A stretch of 64,000 nt of DNA, from assembly GCA_963669405.2 (NCBI GenBank), contig CAXXHF010000003.1, positions 372,001 to 436,000 of the forward strand, given 5' to 3'. The position numbers and the translations under genes were made by a program. Numbering within the stretch: the first letter of the stretch is position 1; each line of letters starts with the position of its first letter. The notes beneath the pieces were generated by a model, which worked only from the letters and a program-made list of their open reading frames with translations, did not search any database and was not told the origin of the DNA. This DNA is from Aureisphaera sp963669405. Its GTDB lineage: Bacteria > Bacteroidota > Bacteroidia > Flavobacteriales > Flavobacteriaceae. Shown piece after piece: positions 34,397 to 43,017 of this stretch.

Positions 34397-34429
34397 AAAA
34401 CCCCGGATAGATCGTCTGGGGTTTTTTTT
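34397..34429 (+). terminator. Rho-independent terminator
   Basis: The stem AAAACCCC / GGGGTTTT followed by a run of T lies eight bases after the small gene's stop codon and ends the sigma factor operon. Confidence 0.9.
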
Positions 34430-34513
34430 ATGTCTTTTTCTTTCCTTGCTTTTTTTTGATTCTCATTACGATAAGAATTACCTTAGCATTCAACCCTTCT
34501 TTAGCGTAAGGCA

Positions 34514-35569
34514 TTGAATGTAGAAAAGTTACATCCCGAAATCAATAAGGTATACTTTATCCAAAAGCATACCCTCATACATGTTTTATCGGGTAAAGGC
34601 AATATTCAAGTAGATTTTAAAAATTATTCAGACTGGCAGGAAAAAGCTATTTTTCTTGAAAAAGGACAGTATATCAAGTTTTTGTCTGACGATTTCTTGG
34701 TACGGCAAATCACATTTTCTGAAGAAGATAAATTTTACAATAACGAAGTCCGGGTATTATTTAAACACCTCATATCATTAGGCTATATAAACCTTATGGA
34801 ATGCGATGATTGTAGGGATTTTTTGTCAGAAACGGTGCTTTCTAAGGGTACTGCCAATATTATTGATGTTTCTTCAAAACAATGGTACTGGCAAAACCCC
34901 TTCAATGCCAATAGGGAAGAATACCAGATTATTTTCGACACCAAAGACATCATAGACAAAGAATTTGCCAACGGTTTAACATCTAACGATCTGGTTTCTC
35001 TAATTAATGATAGTGGATATAGCGCGCAGGCACTTATTAAGAATAGAGTAGGACTTACTGTAAAAAATCTGATGGGGGCCAAACGACTTACAGAAAGTAA
35101 AAAAGAGATTGCTTTTACCGATAAAAGCATCCAAGAGGTGTCCTATGATTTGGGGTATAATGATCCAGCCTATTTTAATCGCTCTTTTAAAAAGGCAACC
35201 GGACAAACCCCGAAGGAATTTCGGGAGGATTTCGATTATGAAAACCGAGACCTTTTTTTGCAGAACCTTTTCGAGCTTCTCAAAATGTACCATACAAATG
35301 AGCGTTCCTTAGCATTTTATGCAGATCAATTCAATCTTTCTATTAAGACCTTATCCAAGAAGGTGAGAACCAAAATGAATACTACCATGGGGCAATTAAT
35401 CAGGGCCGAACTGCTTCATACCGCCAAGCAATTGCTACTGAATGGAGAGACAGTAACAACTGTTTCACAACGGCTTAGTTTTGAAGAACCCAACCACTTT
35501 TCTAGCTTTTTTAAATATTACTTAGGAATAACCCCAAGTGAGTTCCAGTCTAAAAAGTTCCATAAGTAG
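34514..35569 (+). CDS. AraC-type regulator with two tandem HTH domains
   Basis: This 351-residue transcription factor carries two AraC-type DNA-binding domains. The first (about 155-240) contains SIQEVSYDLGYNDPAYFNRS and the closing GQTPKEFRE; the second (about 262-351) contains RSLAFYADQFNLSIKTLSKK, RLSFEEPNHFSSFFKYY and GITPSEFQ. The N-terminal 110 residues are a cupin-like sensor with a CDDC pair. The only possible start in this frame is TTG at 34514, because a stop lies four codons earlier and no ATG occurs until far inside. It precedes SnoaL-like and YHS genes on the same strand and may control them. Confidence 0.88.
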   Translation: MNVEKLHPEINKVYFIQKHTLIHVLSGKGNIQVDFKNYSDWQEKAIFLEKGQYIKFLSDDFLVRQITFSEEDKFYNNEVRVLFKHLISLGYINLMECDDCRDFLSETVLSKGTANIIDVSSKQWYWQNPFNANREEYQIIFDTKDIIDKEFANGLTSNDLVSLINDSGYSAQALIKNRVGLTVKNLMGAKRLTESKKEIAFTDKSIQEVSYDLGYNDPAYFNRSFKKATGQTPKEFREDFDYENRDLFLQNLFELLKMYHTNERSLAFYADQFNLSIKTLSKKVRTKMNTTMGQLIRAELLHTAKQLLLNGETVTTVSQRLSFEEPNHFSSFFKYYLGITPSEFQSKKFHK

Positions 35570-35639
35570 CTCTTTTTTTGTAGTCCTTTACCACCTTATC
35601 AGCTCCATCTTTGCAGTGTAATAATTTTTAAAACTGTAA

Positions 35640-35996
35640 ATGATGAATATCAAAGATCAAGTAACTAAAATGGACAGCATAGTTAGCCAAGGAGCTATTG
35701 TAGATGCTGTAAAGGAATTTTTTGCTGAGAATGCCATTACTTCCGATTATGGAAATGGAGGAACTACCGGTAAGGCAGAAATGATTGCAAAAATGGAAGG
35801 CTTTGCTGGCGCTATTGCCAACGTAAATGGAATTACCCATCACCATTCTATAGTTGATGGAAATGTGTCTGCATCTGAGTTCACTTTCAATTTCGACATG
35901 AAAGACGGTAGTCAAATTTATTGGCACGAAATCATTCGTAGGGTCTGGAATGACGAAGGTAAAGTAGTTCAGGAAGAATACTTTAACGCAGCTTAA
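35640..35996 (+). CDS. SnoaL-like/NTF2-fold protein
   Basis: This 118-residue protein has the pattern of a SnoaL-like NTF2-fold domain: an N-terminal helix (VDAVKEFFAENAITSDYG), a GTTGKAEMIAKMEGFAG segment, and a curved sheet with HHHSIVDGNVSASEFTFNFD and YWHEIIRRVW. Such domains bind small hydrophobic ligands or act as isomerases. Two adjacent ATGs (35640, 35643) are equally possible. It follows the AraC regulator by 70 bases and precedes a YHS gene by 31 bases, so both may form its target operon. A near -7 box (CATCTTTG) is visible near 35607. Confidence 0.85.
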   Translation: MMNIKDQVTKMDSIVSQGAIVDAVKEFFAENAITSDYGNGGTTGKAEMIAKMEGFAGAIANVNGITHHHSIVDGNVSASEFTFNFDMKDGSQIYWHEIIRRVWNDEGKVVQEEYFNAA

Positions 35997-36027
35997 ACCG
36001 AGTAATAATTTTCAAAAAAACAAAGAA

Positions 36028-36498
36028 ATGAAAACCATAAAATCCATAATCGTTATTGCCGTATTTTTACTGGCAACAACTGTCTCGGCTCAAGATAACA
36101 AAGCCAATAACATAGACAATAGCAACATTGCATTACAAGGATATAGTCCTGTATCTTATCTGGATCTTAATCTAGCACAAAAAGGAGATAAGCGTTTTAA
36201 ATCTGAATACCAGAAAGTGGTATACTATTTTACAACGGGAGAGCAAAAAGCAACGTTTGATAAGAACCCCAAGAAATACCTGCCACAATATGGTGGTTTC
36301 TGTGCCTTTGGAATATATGCCGGAGCCAAGTTTAGGGTAGATCCCAACAAATTTTTGGTAAAAGATGGAACATACTACCTTTTCCTTAACAATGTTGAGT
36401 TGGATGCTAAACAACTGTGGTTGGCAGAAAACAATCATACAAAGCTTCGTAGTACGGCTAATAAGAATTGGGAAAAACTAGGCAAGACCCATAACTAA
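36028..36498 (+). CDS. Secreted YHS domain protein
   Basis: A signal peptide (MKTIKSIIVIAVFLLATTVS, cleaved near AQD) exports this 156-residue protein. The YHS core is ALQGYSPVSYLDLNLAQKGD and KYLPQYGGFCAFGIYAGAKF, with a cysteine in GGFCA; such domains are thought to bind metal or to serve as periplasmic redox or metal-handling modules. It probably shares a transcript with the SnoaL-like gene 31 bases upstream and is ended by a strong hairpin terminator. Confidence 0.9.
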   Translation: MKTIKSIIVIAVFLLATTVSAQDNKANNIDNSNIALQGYSPVSYLDLNLAQKGDKRFKSEYQKVVYYFTTGEQKATFDKNPKKYLPQYGGFCAFGIYAGAKFRVDPNKFLVKDGTYYLFLNNVELDAKQLWLAENNHTKLRSTANKNWEKLGKTHN

Positions 36499-36512
36499 AC
36501 AGTGATTAGGTT

Positions 36513-36545
36513 AAAACCCCAGAGGAGTCCTCTGGGGTTTTTTAT
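36513..36545 (+). terminator. Rho-independent terminator
   Basis: A long stem AAAACCCCAGAGGA / TCCTCTGGGGTTTT with a minimal loop and T run lies 15 bases after the YHS gene stop codon. Confidence 0.92.
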
Positions 36546-36746
36546 ATCTAGCTTTAAGACTATTTTTTGAAGATAGGAGGGATCATTAGGTATTAATTTT
36601 TATAATTAAATAAAATTCAGGTAGTTCTGATTAAAAACAGGAAAAACCCCGTTGAAATTTTCAATACAAAAGCATACATTAGCATTATAAGTAAACCTTT
36701 GTTAATCAGTACCTTTATGTGACGTAAGGGTGTAATATTTCCGTTT

Positions 36747-37853
36747 ATGGATTCATTAGAAAATATACGACAGCCCAATGATGATGAGATATTAGAAGAA
36801 GGCTTTTTTTTAGTTATGGAGGAGTTTGAACACTCTATGGCTGCTTTGCAACTACAAGACCTTCAGACCTCACAGCAATCGTTATTTAAGGCAAAAAACG
36901 TCTACAATCAGGTAATTTCCATTACCAATGAACCTTCCGTTGTTGGGGTCTTCAATATTCCTATAAACTTTATTGAGGTTTCCGTAAAGCTCCTTAAATC
37001 CACATTCCTGACCATGGAGGAACGGTACGAGTCTTCTTTAAAAACTATTGATGAGGCTAAGGAAACCATTGAACTGACTACCGCATTATACAGTAAGATA
37101 AGTGATGAAGCTTTAGGAGAACTAGGTGAAGTGTTGCCAATGTTCAAAGGTTTGTTCTATTTTTTCGAAGCAGTAATCGATGCGGCCCGTATTGGGTGCG
37201 AAGCGTCCATTAAGAGAAAAGAAGGACGGTTTGTAGATGAAATAGAAACGTTACAGGCACAAGCTGATCGTTACAAACAAATTAGTTTAGGTACTTGGCC
37301 TTCAGAAGCTAATCAGTTATATGTTGGTATGATTTCTATGCTCAATCGTTTTGCGGAAATCAATGAGAAGAAAATTGAAAAGATTAAGGAGAAGCGAAAG
37401 GAAATTCAGTTCATGCCCGCCATTGGGAAGGAAGTTTTTATCGTACATGGACACGATAAAGTGATATTGGGGGAACTCAAAGAAATTTTACAGAAAGAAT
37501 TTGGCCTAGAACCTATTATTCTGAATAAGCAACCCGATAGAGGAGATACGGTGATAGAGAAGTTTGAGAACTATGCACGTCACTGTGCCTTTGCTTTTGT
37601 AATCTTAACACCTGATGATTTTGTGGAGAACAATGGCCAGGAATATTACCAAGGAAGACCCAATGCCCTATATGAGTTGGGTTGGTTCTGCGGTCGTCTG
37701 GGTAGAAAGAAAGTTCGTATCCTACGGAAAAAAGATACCAATCTTCCTTCAGATTTGGGAGGCATCGTTACCATCGATTTTAACGATTCCCTAGAAGAAG
37801 TCTTTCGGGACATCCGTATGGAACTTCAGGATCAAGGACTTATTGAAGGTTAA
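36747..37853 (+). CDS. TIR-like (PF10137-type) protein with helical N-terminal domain
   Basis: This 368-residue soluble protein has an all-helical N-terminal region (about 1-225) and a C-terminal TIR-like domain of the predicted nucleotide-binding/CAP12 type (from about 230): VFIVHGHDKVILGELKEIL, the block DTVIEKFENYARH, FVILTPDDF and ALYELGWFCGRLGRKKV. The glutamate in YELG corresponds to the catalytic NAD-cleaving residue of TIR enzymes. Such domains serve in antiphage systems as NADases activated by cyclic nucleotides, but no cyclase or sensor gene is adjacent. It is a single-gene unit after a terminator and convergent to a DUF6624 gene. A role in defence is inference. Confidence 0.85.
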   Translation: MDSLENIRQPNDDEILEEGFFLVMEEFEHSMAALQLQDLQTSQQSLFKAKNVYNQVISITNEPSVVGVFNIPINFIEVSVKLLKSTFLTMEERYESSLKTIDEAKETIELTTALYSKISDEALGELGEVLPMFKGLFYFFEAVIDAARIGCEASIKRKEGRFVDEIETLQAQADRYKQISLGTWPSEANQLYVGMISMLNRFAEINEKKIEKIKEKRKEIQFMPAIGKEVFIVHGHDKVILGELKEILQKEFGLEPIILNKQPDRGDTVIEKFENYARHCAFAFVILTPDDFVENNGQEYYQGRPNALYELGWFCGRLGRKKVRILRKKDTNLPSDLGGIVTIDFNDSLEEVFRDIRMELQDQGLIEG

Positions 37854-37878
37854 GTCTCTTCATTTCAGATAGATTAAA

Positions 37879-37917
37879 AGTGAGTCTAGCATTGGCTAGA
37901 CCCACTTAATACTTTTT
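37879..37917. terminator. Bidirectional terminator between convergent genes
   Basis: The hairpin AGTGAGTCTAGC / GGCTAGACCCACT with a 3-nt loop and a following T-rich tract lies between the TIR-like gene and the DUF6624 gene. Confidence 0.75.
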
Positions 37918-37927
37918 TATAAATGCT

Positions 37928-38848
37928 TTATTTTTTTTGATTGACTGTCCAGTTATAATTGATTTTTCTCTTTAGATATTCATGTAATGGTTCCAGGCCA
38001 ATTTCTTTCCTGCGCTTATCCACATATTCAGGATCTTTAATTGGAAATGGTTCAAGCGTTCGCTCAGGTGTATACCGAAACTGCATTCCATACCATTGTA
38101 GCTTACCATCATTAACGAGTATCCTATCTTGTATTTTGGCATATTCCATACAACTTCCTTCGCCTTCTAAGCATGACTGTTTTATCTCATCTATGTACAG
38201 TTTTCTGACAGCATCATCTTCATGATGATTAATGACCAATAAAAGCGCATCTGCTGCTAGATTACCCACTTTAGAGTAGGTGGGCCAGCCATATTCTTTG
38301 ATAAGTTGTTTCATGACGCGATAATTATCAGCTCCAATTTGCTTTTTGTAGGCTCCTAGCGGATAGTACCATAGGGGAGCAAAGCCTTGCGCCATATATT
38401 GACCACGAGCCTGTTTTATGTAATAATCCAACGCTTGGTCTTTAATGATAATCCTCAATAACTGTTTGGCATAATCTGGTTGCTGAAGCTTCCCTTTGTT
38501 TTCTTGATACTTCTTTAGCTGATTGGCTTCCATTTCCTCCCACCGCGTATCATCAATTAAAGCATATAGGTCAGAATCTGCCAGTGCCCATAAAGTGGTA
38601 TCATTTTTTAACGCAATGTTTAAATAGTGGTAAGCACTATCTTTTTGATAGGTCAATGCATATGCACAGGCAAGATTATAGGTGTTTTTCCAATTTTGTG
38701 GTGACGTATGGTACGTTTTTTTATAAGCAGTTATTGCAGCTTCTAATTTTCCATCTTCCCGTAAGGAATCACCATTTGGTACTGAATTTTGAGCTATACA
38801 GAAATGACTCATCAATCCCCAAAAGAATACGTTTAATAATAACTTCAT
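37928..38848 (-). CDS. Secreted TPR protein with DUF6624 domain
   Basis: A signal peptide (MKLLLNVFFWGLMSHFCIA) precedes a TPR-like helical region (about 25-110, with NWKNTYNLACAYALTYQKDS) and a C-terminal domain matching the DUF6624 pattern: YGWPTYSKVGNLAADALLLV, then YAKIQDRILVNDGKLQWYGM and IKDPEYVDKRRKEIGLEPLH. The function of DUF6624 is unknown; it is widespread in Bacteroidota exported proteins. It is the second gene after the ExbB-like gene, separated by five bases, so both are in one operon. Confidence 0.85.
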   Translation of the reverse strand: MKLLLNVFFWGLMSHFCIAQNSVPNGDSLREDGKLEAAITAYKKTYHTSPQNWKNTYNLACAYALTYQKDSAYHYLNIALKNDTTLWALADSDLYALIDDTRWEEMEANQLKKYQENKGKLQQPDYAKQLLRIIIKDQALDYYIKQARGQYMAQGFAPLWYYPLGAYKKQIGADNYRVMKQLIKEYGWPTYSKVGNLAADALLLVINHHEDDAVRKLYIDEIKQSCLEGEGSCMEYAKIQDRILVNDGKLQWYGMQFRYTPERTLEPFPIKDPEYVDKRRKEIGLEPLHEYLKRKINYNWTVNQKK

Positions 38849-38853
38849 TGTCT

Positions 38854-39231
38854 TTAGGATTTGATGGTTTTTTTATTGAAAGTCCCTCTAAGAATTTTGC
38901 AAACCATAAAAAGGCAAATACCTAATACAGGTGTGATAAGTGCATAAGAAACGCCCTGAAATATGAGGTTTGGCGCAATACCTCCGCTTTTTCCTATGAA
39001 ATAGAAACTATGCATTAACCCTAATAATAATGACAATAGGGCTGATAAGATGATCCAAAATGCAGCCGCGTTAATTTTTGAGTTTTGGTCATTTACCAAA
39101 TCCCAATTTTCTGTTTTTATGGCTTTCAGCTTTTTAACAAAATGATTAATAGCCAAGACCATAAAAATGATAAAAAGAATAATGAATTTTAAATCTCCGC
39201 TTGTCATGAATTCAACAAAAGGCATTCTCAT
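38854..39231 (-). CDS. Small MotA/TolQ/ExbB-like membrane protein
   Basis: This 125-residue protein has about three membrane helices (residues 13-30, 55-75, 90-110) with a polar linker. The second half (ALLSLLLGLMHSFYFIGKSG and APNLIFQGVSYALITPVLGI) resembles the last two helices of ExbB/TolQ-type proton channel proteins found as short forms in Bacteroidota. No ExbD/TonB partners are adjacent, so energy transduction cannot be claimed. It has a perfect -7 box 26 bases upstream and starts an operon with the DUF6624 gene. Confidence 0.65.
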   Translation of the reverse strand: MRMPFVEFMTSGDLKFIILFIIFMVLAINHFVKKLKAIKTENWDLVNDQNSKINAAAFWIILSALLSLLLGLMHSFYFIGKSGGIAPNLIFQGVSYALITPVLGICLFMVCKILRGTFNKKTIKS

Positions 39232-39256
39232 AATGATATAGTTTTAAGTTATGGCT

Positions 39257-39264
39257 CAAAAGTA
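39257..39264 (-). promoter_or_regulatory. -7 promoter box (TACTTTTG)
   Basis: On the minus strand TACTTTTG matches TAnnTTTG exactly, 25 bases before the ATG of the ExbB-like gene. Confidence 0.65.
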
Positions 39265-39548
39265 GAAACTGGATGGATTGACTGATTTTTTTTGCGATAA
39301 ACACCCTTTTTTATAGGAGATTTAGCCGTTTTTTAAATTCAGAATCACACGTTTACCAAACCCCTTGTTAAATAGGTTATCCACCTCAGAATAGTAGAAT
39401 ATTCTTTATAGAACACCATCGTTAGATATAACAAAGAGGTATTGCGTATACAAATCATAGACATAACTTCTTTAAAACCAGATTCATCCTATTTTATATA
39501 GCGTTGTGAAGTATATTTAGTAGGTAATTCTATATAAAACCACAGGTT
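39265..39548. other. Intergenic region, no gene recognised
   Basis: This AT-rich gap between the divergent ExbB-like and metallopeptidase-like genes has no convincing open frame or hairpin. A -7-like octamer TATATTTA near 39512 could serve the plus-strand gene. Confidence 0.5.
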
Positions 39549-40622
39549 ATGGGTGTTTTTGCAGATAATAAAAAAGGAAATAAAAGTTTAAGAGCTACCA
39601 ATATTTCATCTCAAAAGTCCAGCAAAGGAGCATCTGTTTTTCAGTTTATAGATAATAGGCCTGAAGCTATTGCACAAAGAAAGTTACGTGATAAGGCAAA
39701 CAACTATGCTATGAATCAACAACCTGTGCAAAGAAAAATAAAATCTGTAAATGATTCTTCCCATGATCCATTACCTGCAAAATTTACAAACGCAATTGCC
39801 AATTTTATCAATGTAGTACAAGCCAATGATAGTTTGAACTTTTTGTCGAAACTTCCAGAACACAAAGTGTTAATGAACATAATAGTGTTAGATAATATAG
39901 GTAATGCTGAGGGCTATACGGATATAAAAATAAAGGGGTCTGGAAAGATTAAAACCAAATTTAAAAGTGCAGGATCAGATTTAGGTGAATTAAGAGCATT
40001 ATTAAGAAGGGGCACTCCAAAATTCATAAAAATTGAGATACAGATAAGTTATGATGTACTGAACAGTGAGTCCGAACCCTATATAGCCAGCGTACTGGCT
40101 CATGAGGTTGGAACACATTTAGCTCCGTATGCAAGGGTCATAGAAAAAGTAGCCAATCAGAAAAAGTTATCAGGCGGTGAAACAAGAGTTATTGAAACTG
40201 CCCATGGAACAAATCATGAGCAAGTAGATCATAGAGCCTTACATAATGGTTATTTAAAAGCAAATTGGTCACCGTTTTATCAAAAACCAATGTACCGAGA
40301 ACTTGTAGATGCCTTGGCTAAAACACATTATACTACCCCCGGTGATTTTCAAGCAATATGGAAGGCATATGTAGATGATGTAGCTAGATACGATACTGAA
40401 AGAGGTAAACCAAAAGCAAAAAACAAATCTGCACAGCTTGCTTTTTACCAAGAGTACGAAAGCTATAGACAAGGTAAAAACAGATACCCAGTTTTAAAGA
40501 AACTTGCTGCCAATAAAGGACTTAGTGTTGCAGTAATCATAGGTATACTTCTTATCATGTTCTTAATGTTTCAAGTAGGTAATATGGTCTTGGTAAGTAG
40601 AAATGCCAGTTTACCTAAATAA
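39549..40622 (+). CDS. Putative toxin/metallopeptidase with eCIS/DUF4157-type leader
   Basis: This 357-residue protein has no Sec signal but an N-terminal leader FIDNRPEAIAQRKLRDKANN (residues 33-52), the DNRPEAIAQRKL motif that I associate with proteins encoded near extracellular contractile injection systems and DUF4157 toxins. The middle holds AHEVGTHLAPYAR (His185, Glu186, His190), a metallopeptidase-like helix spaced HExxxH, followed by GTNHEQVDH. One membrane helix (about residues 325-348) lies near the C terminus. It is an orphan: no injection-system genes or immunity gene were seen. It may be a secreted or injected effector; that is inference. Confidence 0.75.
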   Translation: MGVFADNKKGNKSLRATNISSQKSSKGASVFQFIDNRPEAIAQRKLRDKANNYAMNQQPVQRKIKSVNDSSHDPLPAKFTNAIANFINVVQANDSLNFLSKLPEHKVLMNIIVLDNIGNAEGYTDIKIKGSGKIKTKFKSAGSDLGELRALLRRGTPKFIKIEIQISYDVLNSESEPYIASVLAHEVGTHLAPYARVIEKVANQKKLSGGETRVIETAHGTNHEQVDHRALHNGYLKANWSPFYQKPMYRELVDALAKTHYTTPGDFQAIWKAYVDDVARYDTERGKPKAKNKSAQLAFYQEYESYRQGKNRYPVLKKLAANKGLSVAVIIGILLIMFLMFQVGNMVLVSRNASLPK

Positions 40623-40759
40623 GTATTTACTAAACAATCTATTTTAAGTTTGTAAAGCCTCCCCTCCAGTAATTTCCTAAGTCCGTATAATCCCTCTCAT
40701 GAATGTTAAATACTGTAACATTTCTCTAAATTCTCGGTCTTTTTAGGAAAGCAGACCTG

Positions 40760-42187
40760 ATGAAAACTATATGGATATTCGTACTCGTGGCGATAGGCTT
40801 TGCCTCGTGTCAAAAAAAAGCCACAAATAATAACTCCCTTAATGGGGTTTGGGAATCCATAGGATCTGGTTGGGTCCTTCACATAGAGGACAGCACACAA
40901 TATACCTTTTACGATATCACTTCCATTTCTTGTTTGCCTAGCAGACAGGCTGATCTTTCAGAAATACAATCTTCCCTTTCCTTTACCAATGATACTCTTT
41001 CTCTCCTAAAAGGCGTGATGACCTATCAATTTACAAGAGCTGAAGAGTTACCAGAGCTATGTACGGAAATCCCTTCTGAAGTAGAAAGAATAAACCCCCT
41101 GTTCAATTTTGATGTCTTTGCACAAACGGTAAAAGAACATTACGCTTTTATGAAACTGAACAATATCAACTGGCAGACATTGGCCCAACAGCAACGGGCA
41201 AAACTGAGCGAAGAGTCGTCTGCCGCAGAGCTGTATACCGTACTCGAAGAAACTTTGGAGCTCCTTAAAGACAACCATGCCTACCTAGAAGCCGCGGACG
41301 AAGTTTATGAAGCCCTAGAACAACTCACCGCCAAAGAAGAAACCAAATCTGATGAAGATTTGCCAGAATACGGCGATTTTCAAGTAGCCAATGCCGTAGC
41401 CAAAAACCATTTTAAAGAAGATCTTACCAAAGATTCTTGGCTTATGAAATGGGGAACCCTGCAAGACAGTATTGGCTATATCATTGTGAAGGCCATGTGG
41501 CTATATGCTGATTTGGAAATCCCGGAAGAAGAAATTGAGGCCAAAGGATTTGTAGATGCCTATGTAGACACTTTTCATAGTATGGACGAAGGAGATTATA
41601 TTGAAAAAGAAGTAGTAGGGGTAAGCCGTATTTTGGATTCCGTCATGAACGATCTCAAGAACACCAAACAGATCGTAATAGATCAGCGGTTTAATGGTGG
41701 GGGACAAGATGCCGTGAGTTTCGAAATTTTACGACGTTTCAATACAGAGAGGCGGCAGGTGGTTAAGACCCGCCTAAAGGTAGGAGATGGCTATTCGCCC
41801 ATGCAAACCCTGTATCTAGAAGCACATCCCAATGCTTATACAAACCCAGTCTATGTATTAACCTCTCAGCAAACGGGAAGTGCTGCCGAAGCATTCTCTA
41901 TATGCTCTATGGCAATTCCAAATGTAAAACGGATTGGAGCCCATACCCAAGGAGCGCTTTCTACCGCTCTGGAAAAAGCATTGCCCAATGGTTGGGTTTT
42001 TTCTATTTCCAATGAAATTTATATGGACACTCAGGCCAATTCTTATGAAAACATAGGTGTTCCCGTAGACTATGAGTTGCAATATCCTAATGATCGGCAA
42101 ACCTTCTTTAGATCTGTAATAGATGATCTGGAAGGGGATAAACAAGGTGTTTTGAAGGCTATGGAAGCATTACAGAAACAAGAGTAG
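40760..42187 (+). CDS. S41-family peptidase lipoprotein
   Basis: A lipoprotein signal (MKTIWIFVLVAIGFASC, Cys 17) anchors this 475-residue protein in the periplasm. Residues 20-105 form a lipocalin-like beta domain (GVWESIGSGWVLHIEDS), then a helical part (EHYAFMKLNNINW), and the C-terminal half is an S41/tail-specific protease fold: IVIDQRFNGGGQDAVSF and the serine region LTSQQTGSAAEAFSICSMAI, with the serine expected in TGSAAE. No PDZ domain is clear. It likely cleaves peptides in the periplasm or at the outer membrane. Confidence 0.87.
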   Translation: MKTIWIFVLVAIGFASCQKKATNNNSLNGVWESIGSGWVLHIEDSTQYTFYDITSISCLPSRQADLSEIQSSLSFTNDTLSLLKGVMTYQFTRAEELPELCTEIPSEVERINPLFNFDVFAQTVKEHYAFMKLNNINWQTLAQQQRAKLSEESSAAELYTVLEETLELLKDNHAYLEAADEVYEALEQLTAKEETKSDEDLPEYGDFQVANAVAKNHFKEDLTKDSWLMKWGTLQDSIGYIIVKAMWLYADLEIPEEEIEAKGFVDAYVDTFHSMDEGDYIEKEVVGVSRILDSVMNDLKNTKQIVIDQRFNGGGQDAVSFEILRRFNTERRQVVKTRLKVGDGYSPMQTLYLEAHPNAYTNPVYVLTSQQTGSAAEAFSICSMAIPNVKRIGAHTQGALSTALEKALPNGWVFSISNEIYMDTQANSYENIGVPVDYELQYPNDRQTFFRSVIDDLEGDKQGVLKAMEALQKQE

Positions 42188-42280
42188 TTGAGTGGTGCTT
42201 TCATCTTACGGCTATAGTTATTGGTAATTATTTTGTCATTTTCTTCTTTTTGTAAATAATAAAATTATTAATTAGCACTC

Positions 42281-42940
42281 TTATTTTTTCCGCTTCTTCT
42301 CATACTCTGCAATCACGCTTTTCCGTCCAATGGTTTTGGTAATAATGTCCTTTTCCAGATCCCAACCACGGGCAGGGGAGTATTGACGTCCATACCAAAT
42401 GATTTGTAGATGTAAATCATTCCATAAATGCTCTGGGAACAACCGCTTGGCGTCCCTTTCGGTCTGTACCACATTTTTACCGTTGCTAAAGCCCCAACGG
42501 TACATGAGACGGTGAATATGTGTGTCTACAGGGAAAGCAGGAATACCAAAGGCCTGACTTACCACTACGCTGGCTGTTTTATGGCCAACGGCAGGCAGCT
42601 CTTCCAAGAGTTCCATTTCCTGAGGCACCTGACCATTGTATTTATCAATCAAGATTTGAGACAAGCCATGAATCCCTTTAGATTTCATGGGAGATAACCC
42701 AACAGGTTTAATGATCTCCCTAATTTCTTCTACCGTTAACTTTACCATATCGTACGGATTATCAGCCACCTCAAAAAGTAACGGAGTAATCTGGTTAACG
42801 CGTACGTCTGTACTTTGTGCAGACATCAATACTGCAATGAGTAAGGTATATGGGTCTTTATGATCTAGTGGAATCGGGATTTGTGGGTATATTTTTTGTA
42901 ACGTATCAATAACGAAATCTACCTTTTCCTGCTTGGTCAT
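42281..42940 (-). CDS. nth: Endonuclease III lacking the Fe-S cluster loop
   Basis: This 219-residue DNA glycosylase/AP lyase of base excision repair has the helix-hairpin-helix LEELPAVGHKTASVVVSQAF with catalytic Lys (near 119) and the catalytic Asp in FPVDTHIHRL (near 137). The C-terminal part, where Nth/MutY enzymes carry four Fe-S cysteines, reads LQIIWYGRQYSPARGWDLEK and contains no cysteine. I recall the same loss in other flavobacteria, so the enzyme is probably active without the cluster. It is divergent from bcp. Confidence 0.93.
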   Translation of the reverse strand: MTKQEKVDFVIDTLQKIYPQIPIPLDHKDPYTLLIAVLMSAQSTDVRVNQITPLLFEVADNPYDMVKLTVEEIREIIKPVGLSPMKSKGIHGLSQILIDKYNGQVPQEMELLEELPAVGHKTASVVVSQAFGIPAFPVDTHIHRLMYRWGFSNGKNVVQTERDAKRLFPEHLWNDLHLQIIWYGRQYSPARGWDLEKDIITKTIGRKSVIAEYEKKRKK

Positions 42941-42980
42941 TTTTAATGTAATTTTAAGGACTGTTTTTAAAACAAAATTC

Positions 42981-42988
42981 TAGCTTTG
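42981..42988 (+). promoter_or_regulatory. -7 promoter box of bcp (TAGCTTTG)
   Basis: TAGCTTTG matches TAnnTTTG exactly and lies 30 bases before the bcp ATG. Confidence 0.7.
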
Positions 42989-43017
42989 CTAAAACCATCA
43001 ACTACAAAAATACATCA

